Origin: VAZQ01 sp045811525
GTDB taxonomy: Bacteria; Pseudomonadota; Alphaproteobacteria; Rhizobiales; Xanthobacteraceae
DNA: 64,000 nucleotides
Assembly (NCBI GenBank): GCA_045811525.1
Contig: JBJMTV010000004.1
Span: 206,062 to 270,061, forward strand
Direction of reading: 5' to 3'
In this document: positions 27,415-38,215 of the stretch, in pieces
Layout of the letters: the number at the start of each line of letters is the position of its first letter
Position numbering within the stretch: position 1 is the first letter of the stretch
Translations under genes and position numbers: made by a program
The notes under the pieces: model-generated
What the model was told of the DNA's origin: nothing
Databases searched by the model: none
What the model saw: the letters and a program-made list of their open reading frames with translations, nothing else

Positions 27415-28227
27415 TCAGCCGTGACGGATGAATTCATCCAGCGTCTGCGCAGAGGGCAACGCAAAGCCTGATTGCGGGATACGGCTTACGATTGGGACGC
27501 CGAGGCGCTTCAACTTGACGGCCATTTCGGCGGCCTTGATGACCACCGTGATGCCATTGACGATCGGAGCGCCAGCCACGTTCGCGTCCGGCTCTTTGCC
27601 GAACAGCATCATTGGAATTCCGCCAGTCGGTACGATGACGTCAGCCCCAGCCTCGATCAGGTGACGCGCCTCACTCTCGAAGAGGGACCGGAGCTTGGCC
27701 TTTTTTGCAGGCTCCGCGAAAGCTTCCATGTAATCATTGATACTGGCGTCCATGGCTCGCATTCCAGCGATCCGTTGTTGCAGGCCATAGCGGCGGATCT
27801 CCTCATCATGGGTCGGTATGAAGGCCGGGTTGATGGCCAGCAGCCCGAGCTTGCGGCCCATTGTGCAGGCGTGGAGCAAGGTCGCTTCGCCCAGACCAAG
27901 CACTGGAATTTTCACCGCGGCTCTGGCCTCGTAGAGACCGACGTCCTGAAAGTGGTTCATGAAGAACGCGTCATATCCTTGGCGTTCCGCCTCGATCGCG
28001 CCTCGGATCACCTCGCGCGAGAAGCGGAATTCGGACAACGCATGCACCGTTGTCACTGAGGGGGTCATGGTCGTGAACTTGACCTCAAAATCGGGGTCGG
28101 TGCAGGCGGCGATGTGCGGCAGCAGCGCCGCAAGGTAGTTGCGGTGGCCAATCTGATCAGTAGCCCCTTGCGCCCAGATCCGGTGTCTCTTCGTTGCTTC
28201 CAACTTGCCCTCTCCTCGCTGGTCCAT
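27415..28227 (-). CDS. Asp/Glu/hydantoin racemase-fold protein without catalytic cysteines
   Basis: The 270-residue protein aligns with hydantoin racemase-like proteins: the segment RQGYDAFFMNHFQDVGLYEA, the PVLGLGEATLLHACTMGRKL region and the second-site region IEAGADVIVPTGGIPMMLFG. Racemases place a Cys in each of these sites; here the first reads Asn (Asn91, MNHFQD) and the second reads Thr (Thr201, VPTGG), so acid-base racemisation through two thiols is unlikely. A related clade has been labelled HupH in databases; its activity is not established. The ATG at 28227 is preferred over a far upstream frame. It is convergent with ridA. Confidence 0.82.
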   Translation of the reverse strand: MDQRGEGKLEATKRHRIWAQGATDQIGHRNYLAALLPHIAACTDPDFEVKFTTMTPSVTTVHALSEFRFSREVIRGAIEAERQGYDAFFMNHFQDVGLYEARAAVKIPVLGLGEATLLHACTMGRKLGLLAINPAFIPTHDEEIRRYGLQQRIAGMRAMDASINDYMEAFAEPAKKAKLRSLFESEARHLIEAGADVIVPTGGIPMMLFGKEPDANVAGAPIVNGITVVIKAAEMAVKLKRLGVPIVSRIPQSGFALPSAQTLDEFIRHG

Positions 28228-28453
28228 GATTTCGTCTCGGTGCCTGGCGGGCGCGAATGTCCATGCTCCGGGAACCGGGAGCCGTCCTTGCATACGTGCT
28301 GAGCTAAGGGGGCATCGCGTGCCTGCGGTCAAGGCTAGTACAAAGGCGCGTGCCTCGCCGCGCATGCCTGGCTCCCGCCCTTGACGGGGCGGCGCTGGCC
28401 TGTTTGCGGTGCGACGGGTATCACTGGCCTTCGGATGTATTGAAGGTCGCCAG

Positions 28454-29365
28454 ATGAAACTGACAGTTGCCGGCGTTCGCAGCGTGGAAATCGAGATGGC
28501 GGACCCGAGGAGTGCGGTCACCTTCTTCCGGGACATCTGGTCTCTGACGGAGGTGGATAGCCGTGGCGGCTCAACCTGGTTCCGCGCGACCGGCAAATAC
28601 CATCACGTGCTTGCCATTCACCAGGCCGAGACTGCGGCAGGAATGCATCGGATCGTATTCGACGCTGCCAATAAGAGTGTCGTCGATGCTCTTCAGGAAA
28701 AAGTGGCAGCAGCGGGCTGCAAATCAGAAACTCCCCACGAGATCAAGTCGGCCGGAGGCGGCTACGGGTTTGGCTTCACCGATGTCGAAGGCCGTAATCT
28801 CGGGATCATCTGTGACGCGCGTGATCACGGCGACAGCGGAGACATTCGCGACCGTCCACGCAAGATCGCGCACGTTAACATCAACGCCGCACAGCTTGAG
28901 AGAACGAACACGTTTCTGGTCGATGTGCTCGGCTTCCGCTTGGTCGATCACAGCGGGCTGCTGCACTTTTTCCACTGCGACAATCCAGATCATTCATCCA
29001 TTGTCACGGGGCAAACCAGAACGCCGACGCTCAATCACGTGTCGTTCGAAATGCCGGATCTCGACTCCTGCATGCGGGGTGGTGGCCGCATGCGCGATGC
29101 CGGCTATCCCATCGAATGGGGGCCGGGCCGACATGGTGCAGGCAACAACGTGTTTTGCTATTTTGCCGGTCCGGAGGAATTTCCGATCGAGTATACCGCG
29201 GAGGTCATGCAGATTGATGACAACTACCAATTCCATGGGCCCGAATACTGGAAATGGCCGCCCGGGCGTCTCGATCAGTGGGGGATCACACCGCCGCATA
29301 CGCCCCGCTGGAAACGCATTCAGGATCTCTTTCTATTTCGGCCCGGGCAGTACCAGATCACGTAG
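28454..29365 (+). CDS. VOC-family extradiol-dioxygenase-like protein
   Basis: The 303-residue protein has two VOC halves. In the C-terminal half the expected metal ligands of type I extradiol dioxygenases are in place: His140 in RKIAHVNINAAQ, His195 in TPTLNHVSFEMPD and Glu246 in EEFPIEYTAE. Such enzymes open catechol-type rings next to the hydroxyls with iron(II). The start at ATG 28454 (MKLTVAGVRSVEIEM) is favoured over 28409. No ring-hydroxylase is adjacent; a Bug protein and an amidohydrolase gene follow on the other strand, so the substrate is open. Confidence 0.88.
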   Translation: MKLTVAGVRSVEIEMADPRSAVTFFRDIWSLTEVDSRGGSTWFRATGKYHHVLAIHQAETAAGMHRIVFDAANKSVVDALQEKVAAAGCKSETPHEIKSAGGGYGFGFTDVEGRNLGIICDARDHGDSGDIRDRPRKIAHVNINAAQLERTNTFLVDVLGFRLVDHSGLLHFFHCDNPDHSSIVTGQTRTPTLNHVSFEMPDLDSCMRGGGRMRDAGYPIEWGPGRHGAGNNVFCYFAGPEEFPIEYTAEVMQIDDNYQFHGPEYWKWPPGRLDQWGITPPHTPRWKRIQDLFLFRPGQYQIT

Positions 29366-29446
29366 CTTCGTGCGCGCTGGGGTGTCGCCGGCCTGCATGC
29401 CACTCCAGGGTTGTCCATATCCGATCGCCAAAAGGCACCCGACCTG

Positions 29447-29471
29447 ACGCCGCTGGCAACGTCAGCGGCGT
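29447..29471. terminator. perfect 9-base-pair hairpin between convergent genes
   Basis: ACGCCGCTG, loop GCAACGT and CAGCGGCGT form a perfect stem in the gap between the VOC gene and the convergent Bug gene. There is no T-tract. The position favours a bidirectional terminator. Confidence 0.55.
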
Positions 29472-29492
29472 TCGCCATCCTGGCGTTCGCGA

Positions 29493-30467
29493 TCATTGTG
29501 GCTTGAGGCCCGCAGCATTCACGATCTTTGCCATGCGCTCAGCCTCGCGCGCGAGCGCCGCTGCGTATTCGGCGGGGCCGGAGCCAACAGGCTCGCTCCC
29601 GGAAATCGCAAATTGCCGGATGATCTCAGGCTCCTTCACGATTGCCGCAATCTCCCCAGCAATTTTTTCCACCACTGCAGGCGAGGTGCCGACACGCGCC
29701 AAGATTCCTTGGATGACTGCAAGGTCCAGGCCGGGAGCAAATTCCGCGACCGAGGGAATGTCGGGCTCTTGCGGAGAACGTTGTCCGCCGTTCGTTGCGA
29801 GCACCTTCACCTTTTTGGTCTCGACGGCCGAGCGCAGCCCCGCGTAGGCGGCAAACACAAGATCGATGTGCCCCCCGAGCAGCGCGCCGATCGTTTCTCC
29901 CGATCCCTTGTAAGGGATGTGGTTCATCTGCAGGCCAAGCGCGGCGTTGAGTGCCTCCATCGAAAGATGATGGAAGCTTCCGACACCGATCGATCCGTAG
30001 TTTAGCTTTCCTGGATTAGCTTTGGCGTAATCGATCAACCCCTTCATGTTGGCCACAGGCACGTTTGCATTGGTAGCGAGAAACAGCGGAGCCCGCGCAA
30101 TGAAGGCCACAGGGAGCACCTCCTTCGGGTCGTAAGGAAGTTTTGTGTAAAGCAGCGGATTGATCGAAAGAATCGCGCCATCGGTGACCAGGAATGTGTA
30201 TCCGTCTGCCGGAGCGCTCGTCATTGCCGCGGTGCCGATGCCTGAGCTGGCGCCCGACCGGTTCTCAATCACGACGGGCTGCCCAAGCCGTTCTTGCAGG
30301 CGCTGGCCGACGATGCGGGTGAGCGTATCCGGCAGGCCGCCGGGCGGATTGGGGACAATGATCTTGATGGTCTGGGTTGGATACGTCGTCTGCGCATGAG
30401 TGTATGGCGCGGCCAGGCACGTGACGAGAGCAACAGCTGCCAACGATGTCCGCCTAGAAATTCCCAT
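29493..30467 (-). CDS. Bug (TctC-type) periplasmic substrate-binding protein
   Basis: The 324-residue protein has a signal peptide (MGISRRTSLAAVALVTCLAA to THAQ) and the Bug family motifs TIKIIVPNPPGGLPDTLTRI, VIENRSGASSGIGTAAMTSA, PADGYTFLVTDGAI and HIPYKGSGETIGALLGGHID. It follows the exported amidohydrolase on the same strand with a 162-base gap. As with the other two Bug genes in the window, no TctAB genes are present. The ligand is unknown; the catabolic surroundings suggest an aromatic or dicarboxylic acid. Confidence 0.93.
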   Translation of the reverse strand: MGISRRTSLAAVALVTCLAAPYTHAQTTYPTQTIKIIVPNPPGGLPDTLTRIVGQRLQERLGQPVVIENRSGASSGIGTAAMTSAPADGYTFLVTDGAILSINPLLYTKLPYDPKEVLPVAFIARAPLFLATNANVPVANMKGLIDYAKANPGKLNYGSIGVGSFHHLSMEALNAALGLQMNHIPYKGSGETIGALLGGHIDLVFAAYAGLRSAVETKKVKVLATNGGQRSPQEPDIPSVAEFAPGLDLAVIQGILARVGTSPAVVEKIAGEIAAIVKEPEIIRQFAISGSEPVGSGPAEYAAALAREAERMAKIVNAAGLKPQ

Positions 30468-30629
30468 TTGGGTTTCATCCTTCTTGAGCTGCAGGGGTCA
30501 TTGGCTCCCGGGTATAAAGTTGGCCCTTGCTGCAACAGAGCGTTGTGCGAGCATTGAGCCTCGCCTCCCTTGTTGCAACAGGTCAAGCTCGCCGATAATG
30601 GCCGGGCTGGTGGAGCGGCCCGGGCCACA

Positions 30630-31550
30630 TCAGACCCAGTTGAGGCGCTCGAGAATGGCCTTGCCCATTACCCAGTCTTTGTCCTGTTCGGACAGAAACG
30701 GCAGCTCCTGCGTGAAGTGGGTGATGCGCTGCCTATAGGTTGCTTTGTCGAAACCATTCGTCATATCCGTCCCCCAATAGCATCGCCTCGGACCGTAAGC
30801 CTCGAACACTTGCTTGATGTAGGGCGCGAAATCGCCGAAGGGGTACGGCTGCGAAGAGTTGTTAGGGGCGGCGGAGAGTTTCACCGAAACGTTCGGATAT
30901 CTAGCAAGCGCGGCGGTCTGATTGATGGCATCGGCGAGCCGGCCTTCTTTGATCGTCTCCCCGGCGACACCCATATGGTCGGCAATCAGCTGCAGCCTCG
31001 GGTGACGTTCAGCCACAGGCGCGAGTTGTGCGTTGTGCCCGGCGGTGAGAAACATGACCGGCAAACCTGCTTTTTCGGCCTCCGGCCAGAACCAGTCCGC
31101 CGTCCCGTCCGTCAACCAGGCCTGTGCTGTACCGAGGAAGGTCAATCGCACGCCGAGCATGCCGGGCTGCTCTTTCCATTTGGCAAGGAGCGCCGCGGTC
31201 TCTGGATTCTTCAAAGGAATGCGACCCATCACAGCGAAACGCTTGGGATAGCGTCTGGCAGCCTCAAGAGCATAGTCGTTGCGATCTCCCGGCCATGAGG
31301 GCGGCACGATCACAGCACGATCGACCCCGGCCTCGTCCATCATTGGGAGAAGCTTCTCGATGGTAAACGGCTCGGGCATTTGCGGCTTTGCGCCGGGAAC
31401 CCATTTCCAGCTGTCCGACTCCGCCTTCCAAAGATGCACTTGTGCATCGACAATGGTGCGTTTGGCGGGTTGCGCCGTGACATTTCCGGAGGAAGCCAAA
31501 CCCGCACCGAGGATGGCCGCTGAACCGAGTAATCGGCGTCGTGACAACAT
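30630..31550 (-). CDS. exported amidohydrolase-family TIM-barrel protein
   Basis: The 306-residue protein begins with a twin-arginine-type signal (MLSRRRLLGSAAILGAGLAS, cut near NVTAQ). The mature part is of the amidohydrolase_2 (ACMSD/LigW-like) family: IVDAQVHLWKAESDSWKW as the first strand, MMDEAGVDRAVIVPPSWPGD, then IADHMGVAG and the terminal CYWGTDMTNGFD, where the Asp is the expected late ligand. In this family a H-x-H motif is usual; here it reads Q-V-H, so the metal site may be partial. Such enzymes hydrolyse lactones or decarboxylate aromatic acids. It probably shares an operon with the Bug gene downstream. Confidence 0.86.
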   Translation of the reverse strand: MLSRRRLLGSAAILGAGLASSGNVTAQPAKRTIVDAQVHLWKAESDSWKWVPGAKPQMPEPFTIEKLLPMMDEAGVDRAVIVPPSWPGDRNDYALEAARRYPKRFAVMGRIPLKNPETAALLAKWKEQPGMLGVRLTFLGTAQAWLTDGTADWFWPEAEKAGLPVMFLTAGHNAQLAPVAERHPRLQLIADHMGVAGETIKEGRLADAINQTAALARYPNVSVKLSAAPNNSSQPYPFGDFAPYIKQVFEAYGPRRCYWGTDMTNGFDKATYRQRITHFTQELPFLSEQDKDWVMGKAILERLNWV

Positions 31551-31573
31551 GTGATTTCCTCTTACTCGGTCTG

Positions 31574-31612
31574 CTCCCCTCCCCCTGGTGGGGAGGGGTT
31601 GGGGGTGGGGGT
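31574..31612. repeat. GC-rich REP-like element, left copy
   Basis: The element contains the hairpin core CTCCCCTCCCCCTGGTGGGG and runs into TTGGGGGTGGGGG. It is an inverted copy of the element at 31719-31761 with only a few differences. Confidence 0.75.
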
Positions 31613-31614
31613 AA

Positions 31615-31713
31615 TGCGAGTGCAGGCAGAATGTTAGTTAGAACGCCGTCGAGGTTCGTGAGCGCGTCATTGTTACCGTAACGCAGAACACGATATCCTT
31701 GCGCTTCGATCGC
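31615..31713 (-). pseudogene. remnant of a DUF559 endonuclease-like gene
   Basis: The reading AIEAQGYRVLRYGNNDALTN followed by LDGVLTNILPALA matches the C-terminal end of DUF559 proteins, whose fold belongs to the very-short-patch-repair-like endonucleases. Only about 33 codons remain, with no start. The piece is bracketed by two inverted copies of a GC-rich palindromic element, which I recall as a frequent setting for DUF559 genes. It lies between katG and the amidohydrolase gene. Confidence 0.65.
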
Positions 31714-31718
31714 CCGAC

Positions 31719-31761
31719 CGCCACCCCCACCCCCGGCCCCTCCCCACAAGGGGGAGGGGAG
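31719..31761. repeat. GC-rich REP-like element, right copy, inverted
   Basis: It reads CCACCCCCACCCCCGGCCCC, then TCCCCACAAGGGGGAGGGGA. Its reverse complement matches the left copy at 31574-31612 nearly base for base. Each copy can form its own hairpin around the CCCCxCAAGGGGG-like centre. Confidence 0.75.
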
Positions 31762-31860
31762 CACACCGAGTGCTTGTCCCAAGTTCGACGAGCCGTGCGC
31801 TCACATTGCCGTGAGGAGCGCACCGAGCGGCGCTGCTCAAGAGCGCCGCGTCGGCATGGC

Positions 31861-31876
31861 GAACGACTGGTCGTTC
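31861..31876. terminator. short inverted repeat directly after the katG stop codon
   Basis: GAACGAC-TG-GTCGTTC abuts the katG stop on the minus strand. The loop is only two bases and there is no clear T-tract, so it is a weak terminator candidate. Confidence 0.3.
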
Positions 31877-34063
<2,187 letters not shown>

Positions 34064-34112
34064 CACATTCTCCTTCGCGTTTCGGCACAGATAACGCATG
34101 CCTGCGATCAGG

Positions 34113-34126
34113 TAAAGTTGACTTTA
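34113..34126. promoter_or_regulatory. dyad in the katG-oxyR intergenic region
   Basis: TAAAGT-TG-ACTTTA is a 6-base dyad between the divergent katG and oxyR-like starts. LysR-type regulators bind dyads with the T-N11-A form, and this fits that form. Direct OxyR consensus (ATAG spacing) is not clear. The assignment is inference from position. Confidence 0.4.
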
Positions 34127-34151
34127 GTGATTGCTCCGATAAGTTCCTTTG

Positions 34152-35180
34152 ATGGCGATCGAGATCACACTCAGGCAGCTTCGTTATTTCGATGCGCTGG
34201 CGGGTCAAGCTCATTTCGGACACGCGGCGGCGGCTTGCGGGATCTCGCAGCCTGCCCTTTCCATGCAGATCAAGGAGCTCGAGGCGACACTCGGGGCTGT
34301 GCTCATTGAGCGAGGCGCACGGCAAGCTCGCCTCACGAAGCTCGGCGAAGAGGCGGTCCCGCGGGTGCGCGACATCCTGCGCTCGGTCGAGGAGCTGGGA
34401 GATTTCGCCCGAGCGTCGCGCGACCGGCTTACCGGCCGGCTGCGCATCGGCATGATCCCGACTATTGCACCGTATCTATTGCCCGAGGTGGTCGGGAAGC
34501 TCACGCGCATGGATCCCACGATCGGCATTCATATCCGTGAGGCGCTGACCTCGAAGCTGATACACGAGCTGGGCGAAGGTCGACTGGACACCGCGATCGT
34601 CGCTCTGCCCGTCTCCGAGCCTTCTCTCACCGAGGTGCCCCTCTTTGCCGAAAGCTTCCTTCTCGTGCGACCCGCTCGCGATGAGGGAACCCCGGTGCCG
34701 AGTAGCGAGGCACTGCGCCACATGCCGTTACTCCTGCTGGAAGAGGGGCACTGCTTTCGCGATCAAGCGCTCTCATTCTGCAACATGCAATCGTCGCTGC
34801 GGCGCCAAGCCTTGGACGCGAGCTCGCTCTCTACACTTGTGCAAATGGTCAATGCCGGCATCGGCGTCACTTTGATCCCAGAAATGGCGGTATCGGTCGA
34901 GACGCGCTCCACGCCTGTCTCTGTCGCTCGCTTCGACGATCCCCAGCCGTCGCGAACGATCGGCATGATCTGGCGCAAGACAAGTCCTCTTGCTGGATTG
35001 CTCCTGCGGCTTTCCGAAGTCATCCGTCGCTCGACTGGAGCGGTGCGCGCGCAAGACAAGCGGCGGTCGTCCCGCGGCAAGCGGCACAGTGCACGAGACG
35101 CGCACGCACAGGTGGCCCGGAAGAGTGTCACGCGTCGGAAGAAGCGCCGGCGTTCCGCAGGAGCTGCAGGGGCCATCTGA
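34152..35180 (+). CDS. oxyR: OxyR-type LysR regulator with basic C-terminal tail
   Basis: The 342-residue protein has the LysR winged helix at the N-terminus (LRQLRYFDALAGQAHFGHAA) and the effector domain. The peroxide-sensing cysteines of OxyR are both present: Cys201 and Cys210 in EEGHCFRDQALSFC, matching E. coli Cys199 and Cys208. The ATG at 34152 is used instead of an overlapping TTG. The family normally ends near residue 300; here a tail of about 45 residues is rich in Arg and Lys. It diverges from katG, which is its likely target. Confidence 0.93.
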   Translation: MAIEITLRQLRYFDALAGQAHFGHAAAACGISQPALSMQIKELEATLGAVLIERGARQARLTKLGEEAVPRVRDILRSVEELGDFARASRDRLTGRLRIGMIPTIAPYLLPEVVGKLTRMDPTIGIHIREALTSKLIHELGEGRLDTAIVALPVSEPSLTEVPLFAESFLLVRPARDEGTPVPSSEALRHMPLLLLEEGHCFRDQALSFCNMQSSLRRQALDASSLSTLVQMVNAGIGVTLIPEMAVSVETRSTPVSVARFDDPQPSRTIGMIWRKTSPLAGLLLRLSEVIRRSTGAVRAQDKRRSSRGKRHSARDAHAQVARKSVTRRKKRRRSAGAAGAI

Positions 35181-35481
35181 CCCCGCAGGGGTGCAAAGGT
35201 GCGGAGCACCATGCGCACCGAGCTGGCGCCCCAATGCCGATGGTGCGCACGTGGACGCCGCTGGTGCGCACGCCGCTACGCGGCTTTCGGCACCCCACGA
35301 GCAATCTTTCGCCGCAGTGCCAGCCGCTTGGCAGCTGAATTAGAACCACTGCAGATTAGAGCTACTCCATTGTGTTCGTTGAACTATTGACATGGCTGCG
35401 GATGGCCACGCACATGCTTTTGTTCGAGCGCTTGGTGCGAAACTGGTTCGTGCCAAACGCTTCGTTGCAGGCGAGGCGGCT
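35181..35481. other. intergenic stretch between oxyR-like and iron transport genes
   Basis: The stretch contains a short direct repeat of GGTGCGCACG near 35240-35270 and no credible gene. It should hold the promoter of the iron operon; I see no clear Fur or Irr box. Confidence 0.4.
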
Positions 35482-36507
35482 ATGGCGAAAATTGCATGTT
35501 ACTTCATCACCAAGGTGGTGCCCGCGGCGGTACTTGCATTGTCTGCGCAGCTCAGCCCGCACCCAGCTGCTGCGCAGGGGGAGCCCATCCTCGTTTACAA
35601 TGCGCAGCACGCCAATCTGACTGAAGCTTGGGCAAAAGGTTTCACGAGCGAGACCGGCATCAAGGCGATCATCCGCAATGGCGGAGACTCCGAGCTCGGC
35701 AATCAGATCATCCAGGAAGGCTCTGCCTCTCCTGCCGATGTTTTTCTGACCGAAAATTCGCCGGCCATGGTGCTCGTCGACAGGGCTGGCTTGTTTGCAC
35801 CATTGCACAGGGAGATTCTCTCTCAAGTTGCCGAGCCATTCCGGCCAGCGGGTGGCCGCTGGGTCGGGGTGGCGGCGCGAACGACCGTCTTCGCATATAA
35901 TAAGAATAAGCTCATCCCGGCGCAGTTGCCGAGATCGCTGCTGGACCTTGCTGATCCCGCTTGGAAAGGCCGGTGGGGCGCCTCGCCGGCCGGGGCGGAC
36001 TTTCAGGCGATCGTCGGGGCGCTCCTCGAGTTGAAGGGAGAGGCTGTGGCCGCGAGCTGGCTCAAAGCCATGAAGCAGAATGTCGTGCCGTTTCGCGGGA
36101 ATGTTGCCGCGTTGAAAGCGGTGAACAGTGGCGAGATCGAGGGAGCCGTCATCTATCACTACTATTATTTCGGCGATCAGGCGCGCACTGGAGAGAATAG
36201 CAAAAACACTGCCCTGCATTACTTTCGCAATCAGGATCCAGGCGCCTTCGTCAGCGTGTCTGGCGGCGGGGTCCTCGCCTCGAGCAAGCATCCAGCGGAA
36301 GGACAGACCTTCCTCAAGTGGGTCACCGGGAAAAGCGGGCAGGAGATCCTCAGGAACGGAGACGCTCACGAATACGCGGTGGGGGTCGGGGCCCAGTCGA
36401 ATGCCAAGCTGGTCCCGCTTGCGGATCTGCAAGCACCCGCTGTAAATCCTTCGAACCTCAACAGCAAGAAGGTCATCGATCTGATGCTGCAAGCGGGTCT
36501 GCTGTGA
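35482..36507 (+). CDS. fbpA: ferric-iron ABC transporter periplasmic binding protein
   Basis: The 341-residue protein has a signal peptide (MAKIACYFITKVVPAAVLAL, ending PAAAQG) and the FbpA fold: EPILVYNAQHANLTEAWAKG, TGIKAIIRNGGDSELGNQII, and the Tyr-rich binding site IYHYYYFGDQ, where two tyrosines would coordinate iron(III). ATG 35482 is favoured over the upstream 35392. It is the first gene of a three-gene set with a two-domain permease and an ATPase. FbpA-like proteins import iron delivered by chelates or released at the outer membrane. Confidence 0.93.
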   Translation: MAKIACYFITKVVPAAVLALSAQLSPHPAAAQGEPILVYNAQHANLTEAWAKGFTSETGIKAIIRNGGDSELGNQIIQEGSASPADVFLTENSPAMVLVDRAGLFAPLHREILSQVAEPFRPAGGRWVGVAARTTVFAYNKNKLIPAQLPRSLLDLADPAWKGRWGASPAGADFQAIVGALLELKGEAVAASWLKAMKQNVVPFRGNVAALKAVNSGEIEGAVIYHYYYFGDQARTGENSKNTALHYFRNQDPGAFVSVSGGGVLASSKHPAEGQTFLKWVTGKSGQEILRNGDAHEYAVGVGAQSNAKLVPLADLQAPAVNPSNLNSKKVIDLMLQAGLL

Positions 36508-36667
36508 GCCTTGTTCGCCCGTCCCAATCGGACCGCTCGTGAGTCCAAAAGGCTTCGGGCTCATCAACCTGGAGACGCGGCCTCATACCGAGCCCGCAAC
36601 TTTTGGCCTCGTACCGTGCCCGCAGCTTTGGCCGCCTGCTCGAGCGGACCGCGGCTGGTAGCACTGG

Positions 36668-38215
36668 ATGAGCTCTGGCGCGCTCCATCAATGGCGTGGA
36701 CGGACTGCTCTCCAGTCGATCACCGGCGTTGCAATCCTGGTTTCACTATTGGCCTTCGTTCCGGTCGCGTTCATCGGCTGGGCAGCTGTGCAGACGGGAT
36801 GGGCGGACGCGTCCGTACTGATTTTCCGGCCACGCGTCGGCGAGCTCCTTGAAAACACGGCGCTTCTCATCCTGCTGACCCTGCCGCTTTGCATCGCCCT
36901 CGCTCTCGCTCTCGCCTGGTTGACGGAGCGCAGCGATATTCCCGGCGCGAGAACGTGGGCGTGGCTATGCACTGCGCCGCTGGCCATCCCTGCCTTCGTG
37001 CACAGCTATGCTTGGGTCAGCATGGTGCCCCGGCTGCACGGGTTGTTTGCCGGCGTGATGATCTCGACCCTCGCGTATTTCCCGTTTCTTTATCTACCAA
37101 TTGCTGCTGGCTTGCGCGGCATCGACCCCGCGCTCGAGGACTCTGCGGCCGCTCTTGGGCTGTCGCCTTGGCGCGTCTTCGTCCGTGTCGTCGTACCTCA
37201 ATTGAGGCTCAGCCTCTGCGGCGGCGCTCTGCTGATTGCGCTGCACCTGCTCGCTGAATACGGCCTCTACGGTCTGATCCGCTTCGACACGTTCACCACC
37301 GCGATCATGGATCAGTTCCAGTCAAGCTATAATGGACCGGCCGCCTATATGCTCGCGGGTGTGCTGGTGGTCTGTTGCTGCGCGCTCCTCGTGAGCGAGG
37401 CCGTTGCGCGCGGCGATGCGCGTTACGCCCGAATTGGTCCAGGGGCAGCACGAATGCGCAGTCGCTTCGGCCTTGGCTCCATGACGCCATTTTGTCTTTT
37501 GTTTGTGGCTGGCCTCGTCGTGCTGGCGGTGGGCGTCCCGTTGGTGACACTCGCCCAGTGGCTGGTCATTGGCGGCAGTGCCGTTTGGAAAGCGGCCATC
37601 GCGGGCGCACTCGGACAAACGATCTTTCTCGCAGCTGCCGGCGCAATTCTCACGACATTGACCGCAATGCCGACCGCATGGCTTTCGGTCCGTGCCCCCA
37701 GCCCTCTCCAGCGCCTCCTGGAGGGCGCCAACTATGTTCTCGGGTCGCTACCAGGAGTGGTCATCGCGTTGGCGCTCGTGACGATCGCCGTCCGGGTCAC
37801 ACCTTGGGTCTACCAGACGATGGTCACCCTCCTGGCTGCTTACGTGCTGATGTTCTTGCCGCGTGCCCTGATCAGCCTCAGGGGCAGCATTGCTCAGGCA
37901 CCTGTTGAGCTCGAAGAGGCGGCCTGCAGCCTCGGCCGCTCGCCGCTGCAGGCCATGTGGGCGACAACCATCCGGCTTGCGGCGCCGGGCGCGGCGGCGA
38001 GTGCGGCGCTGGTCGCGCTCGGTATCGGCAATGAATTGACCGCCACGCAGATGCTGGCGCCGAACGGGATGCAAACGCTCGCCATGTCTTTCTGGTCGCT
38101 CAGCACGGAGCTAGATTATGCGGGGGCTGCACCCTATGCACTGATCATGGTGCTCTTGTCGCTGCCGCTGACTTTCTGGCTCTATCTGCATTCCAAGTGG
38201 GCAGCGGGTCGATGA
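36668..38215 (+). CDS. fbpB: ferric-iron ABC transporter permease, two-domain
   Basis: The 515-residue protein has about 12 spans in two homologous halves, each ending in an EAA loop: DSAAALGLSPWRVFVRVVVP in the first and EAACSLGRSPLQAMWATTIR in the second. This fused permease is typical of the FbpB/SfuB iron family, in which one polypeptide forms the whole channel. It is separated by 160 bases from the binding protein and overlaps the ATPase start by 4 bases (ATGA). Confidence 0.92.
   Translation: MSSGALHQWRGRTALQSITGVAILVSLLAFVPVAFIGWAAVQTGWADASVLIFRPRVGELLENTALLILLTLPLCIALALALAWLTERSDIPGARTWAWLCTAPLAIPAFVHSYAWVSMVPRLHGLFAGVMISTLAYFPFLYLPIAAGLRGIDPALEDSAAALGLSPWRVFVRVVVPQLRLSLCGGALLIALHLLAEYGLYGLIRFDTFTTAIMDQFQSSYNGPAAYMLAGVLVVCCCALLVSEAVARGDARYARIGPGAARMRSRFGLGSMTPFCLLFVAGLVVLAVGVPLVTLAQWLVIGGSAVWKAAIAGALGQTIFLAAAGAILTTLTAMPTAWLSVRAPSPLQRLLEGANYVLGSLPGVVIALALVTIAVRVTPWVYQTMVTLLAAYVLMFLPRALISLRGSIAQAPVELEEAACSLGRSPLQAMWATTIRLAAPGAAASAALVALGIGNELTATQMLAPNGMQTLAMSFWSLSTELDYAGAAPYALIMVLLSLPLTFWLYLHSKWAAGR

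Noticed and set aside
31571..31765. Possible CRISPR-like repeat pair
   Set aside because: Only two copies are present, in opposite orientation, with hairpin symmetry. This suits REP-like elements and not a CRISPR array.
34064..34151. Canonical OxyR site with ATAG spacing
   Set aside because: No set of four ATAG/CTAT elements with the expected spacing was found; only the shorter dyad at 34113-34126 was kept as a weak candidate.
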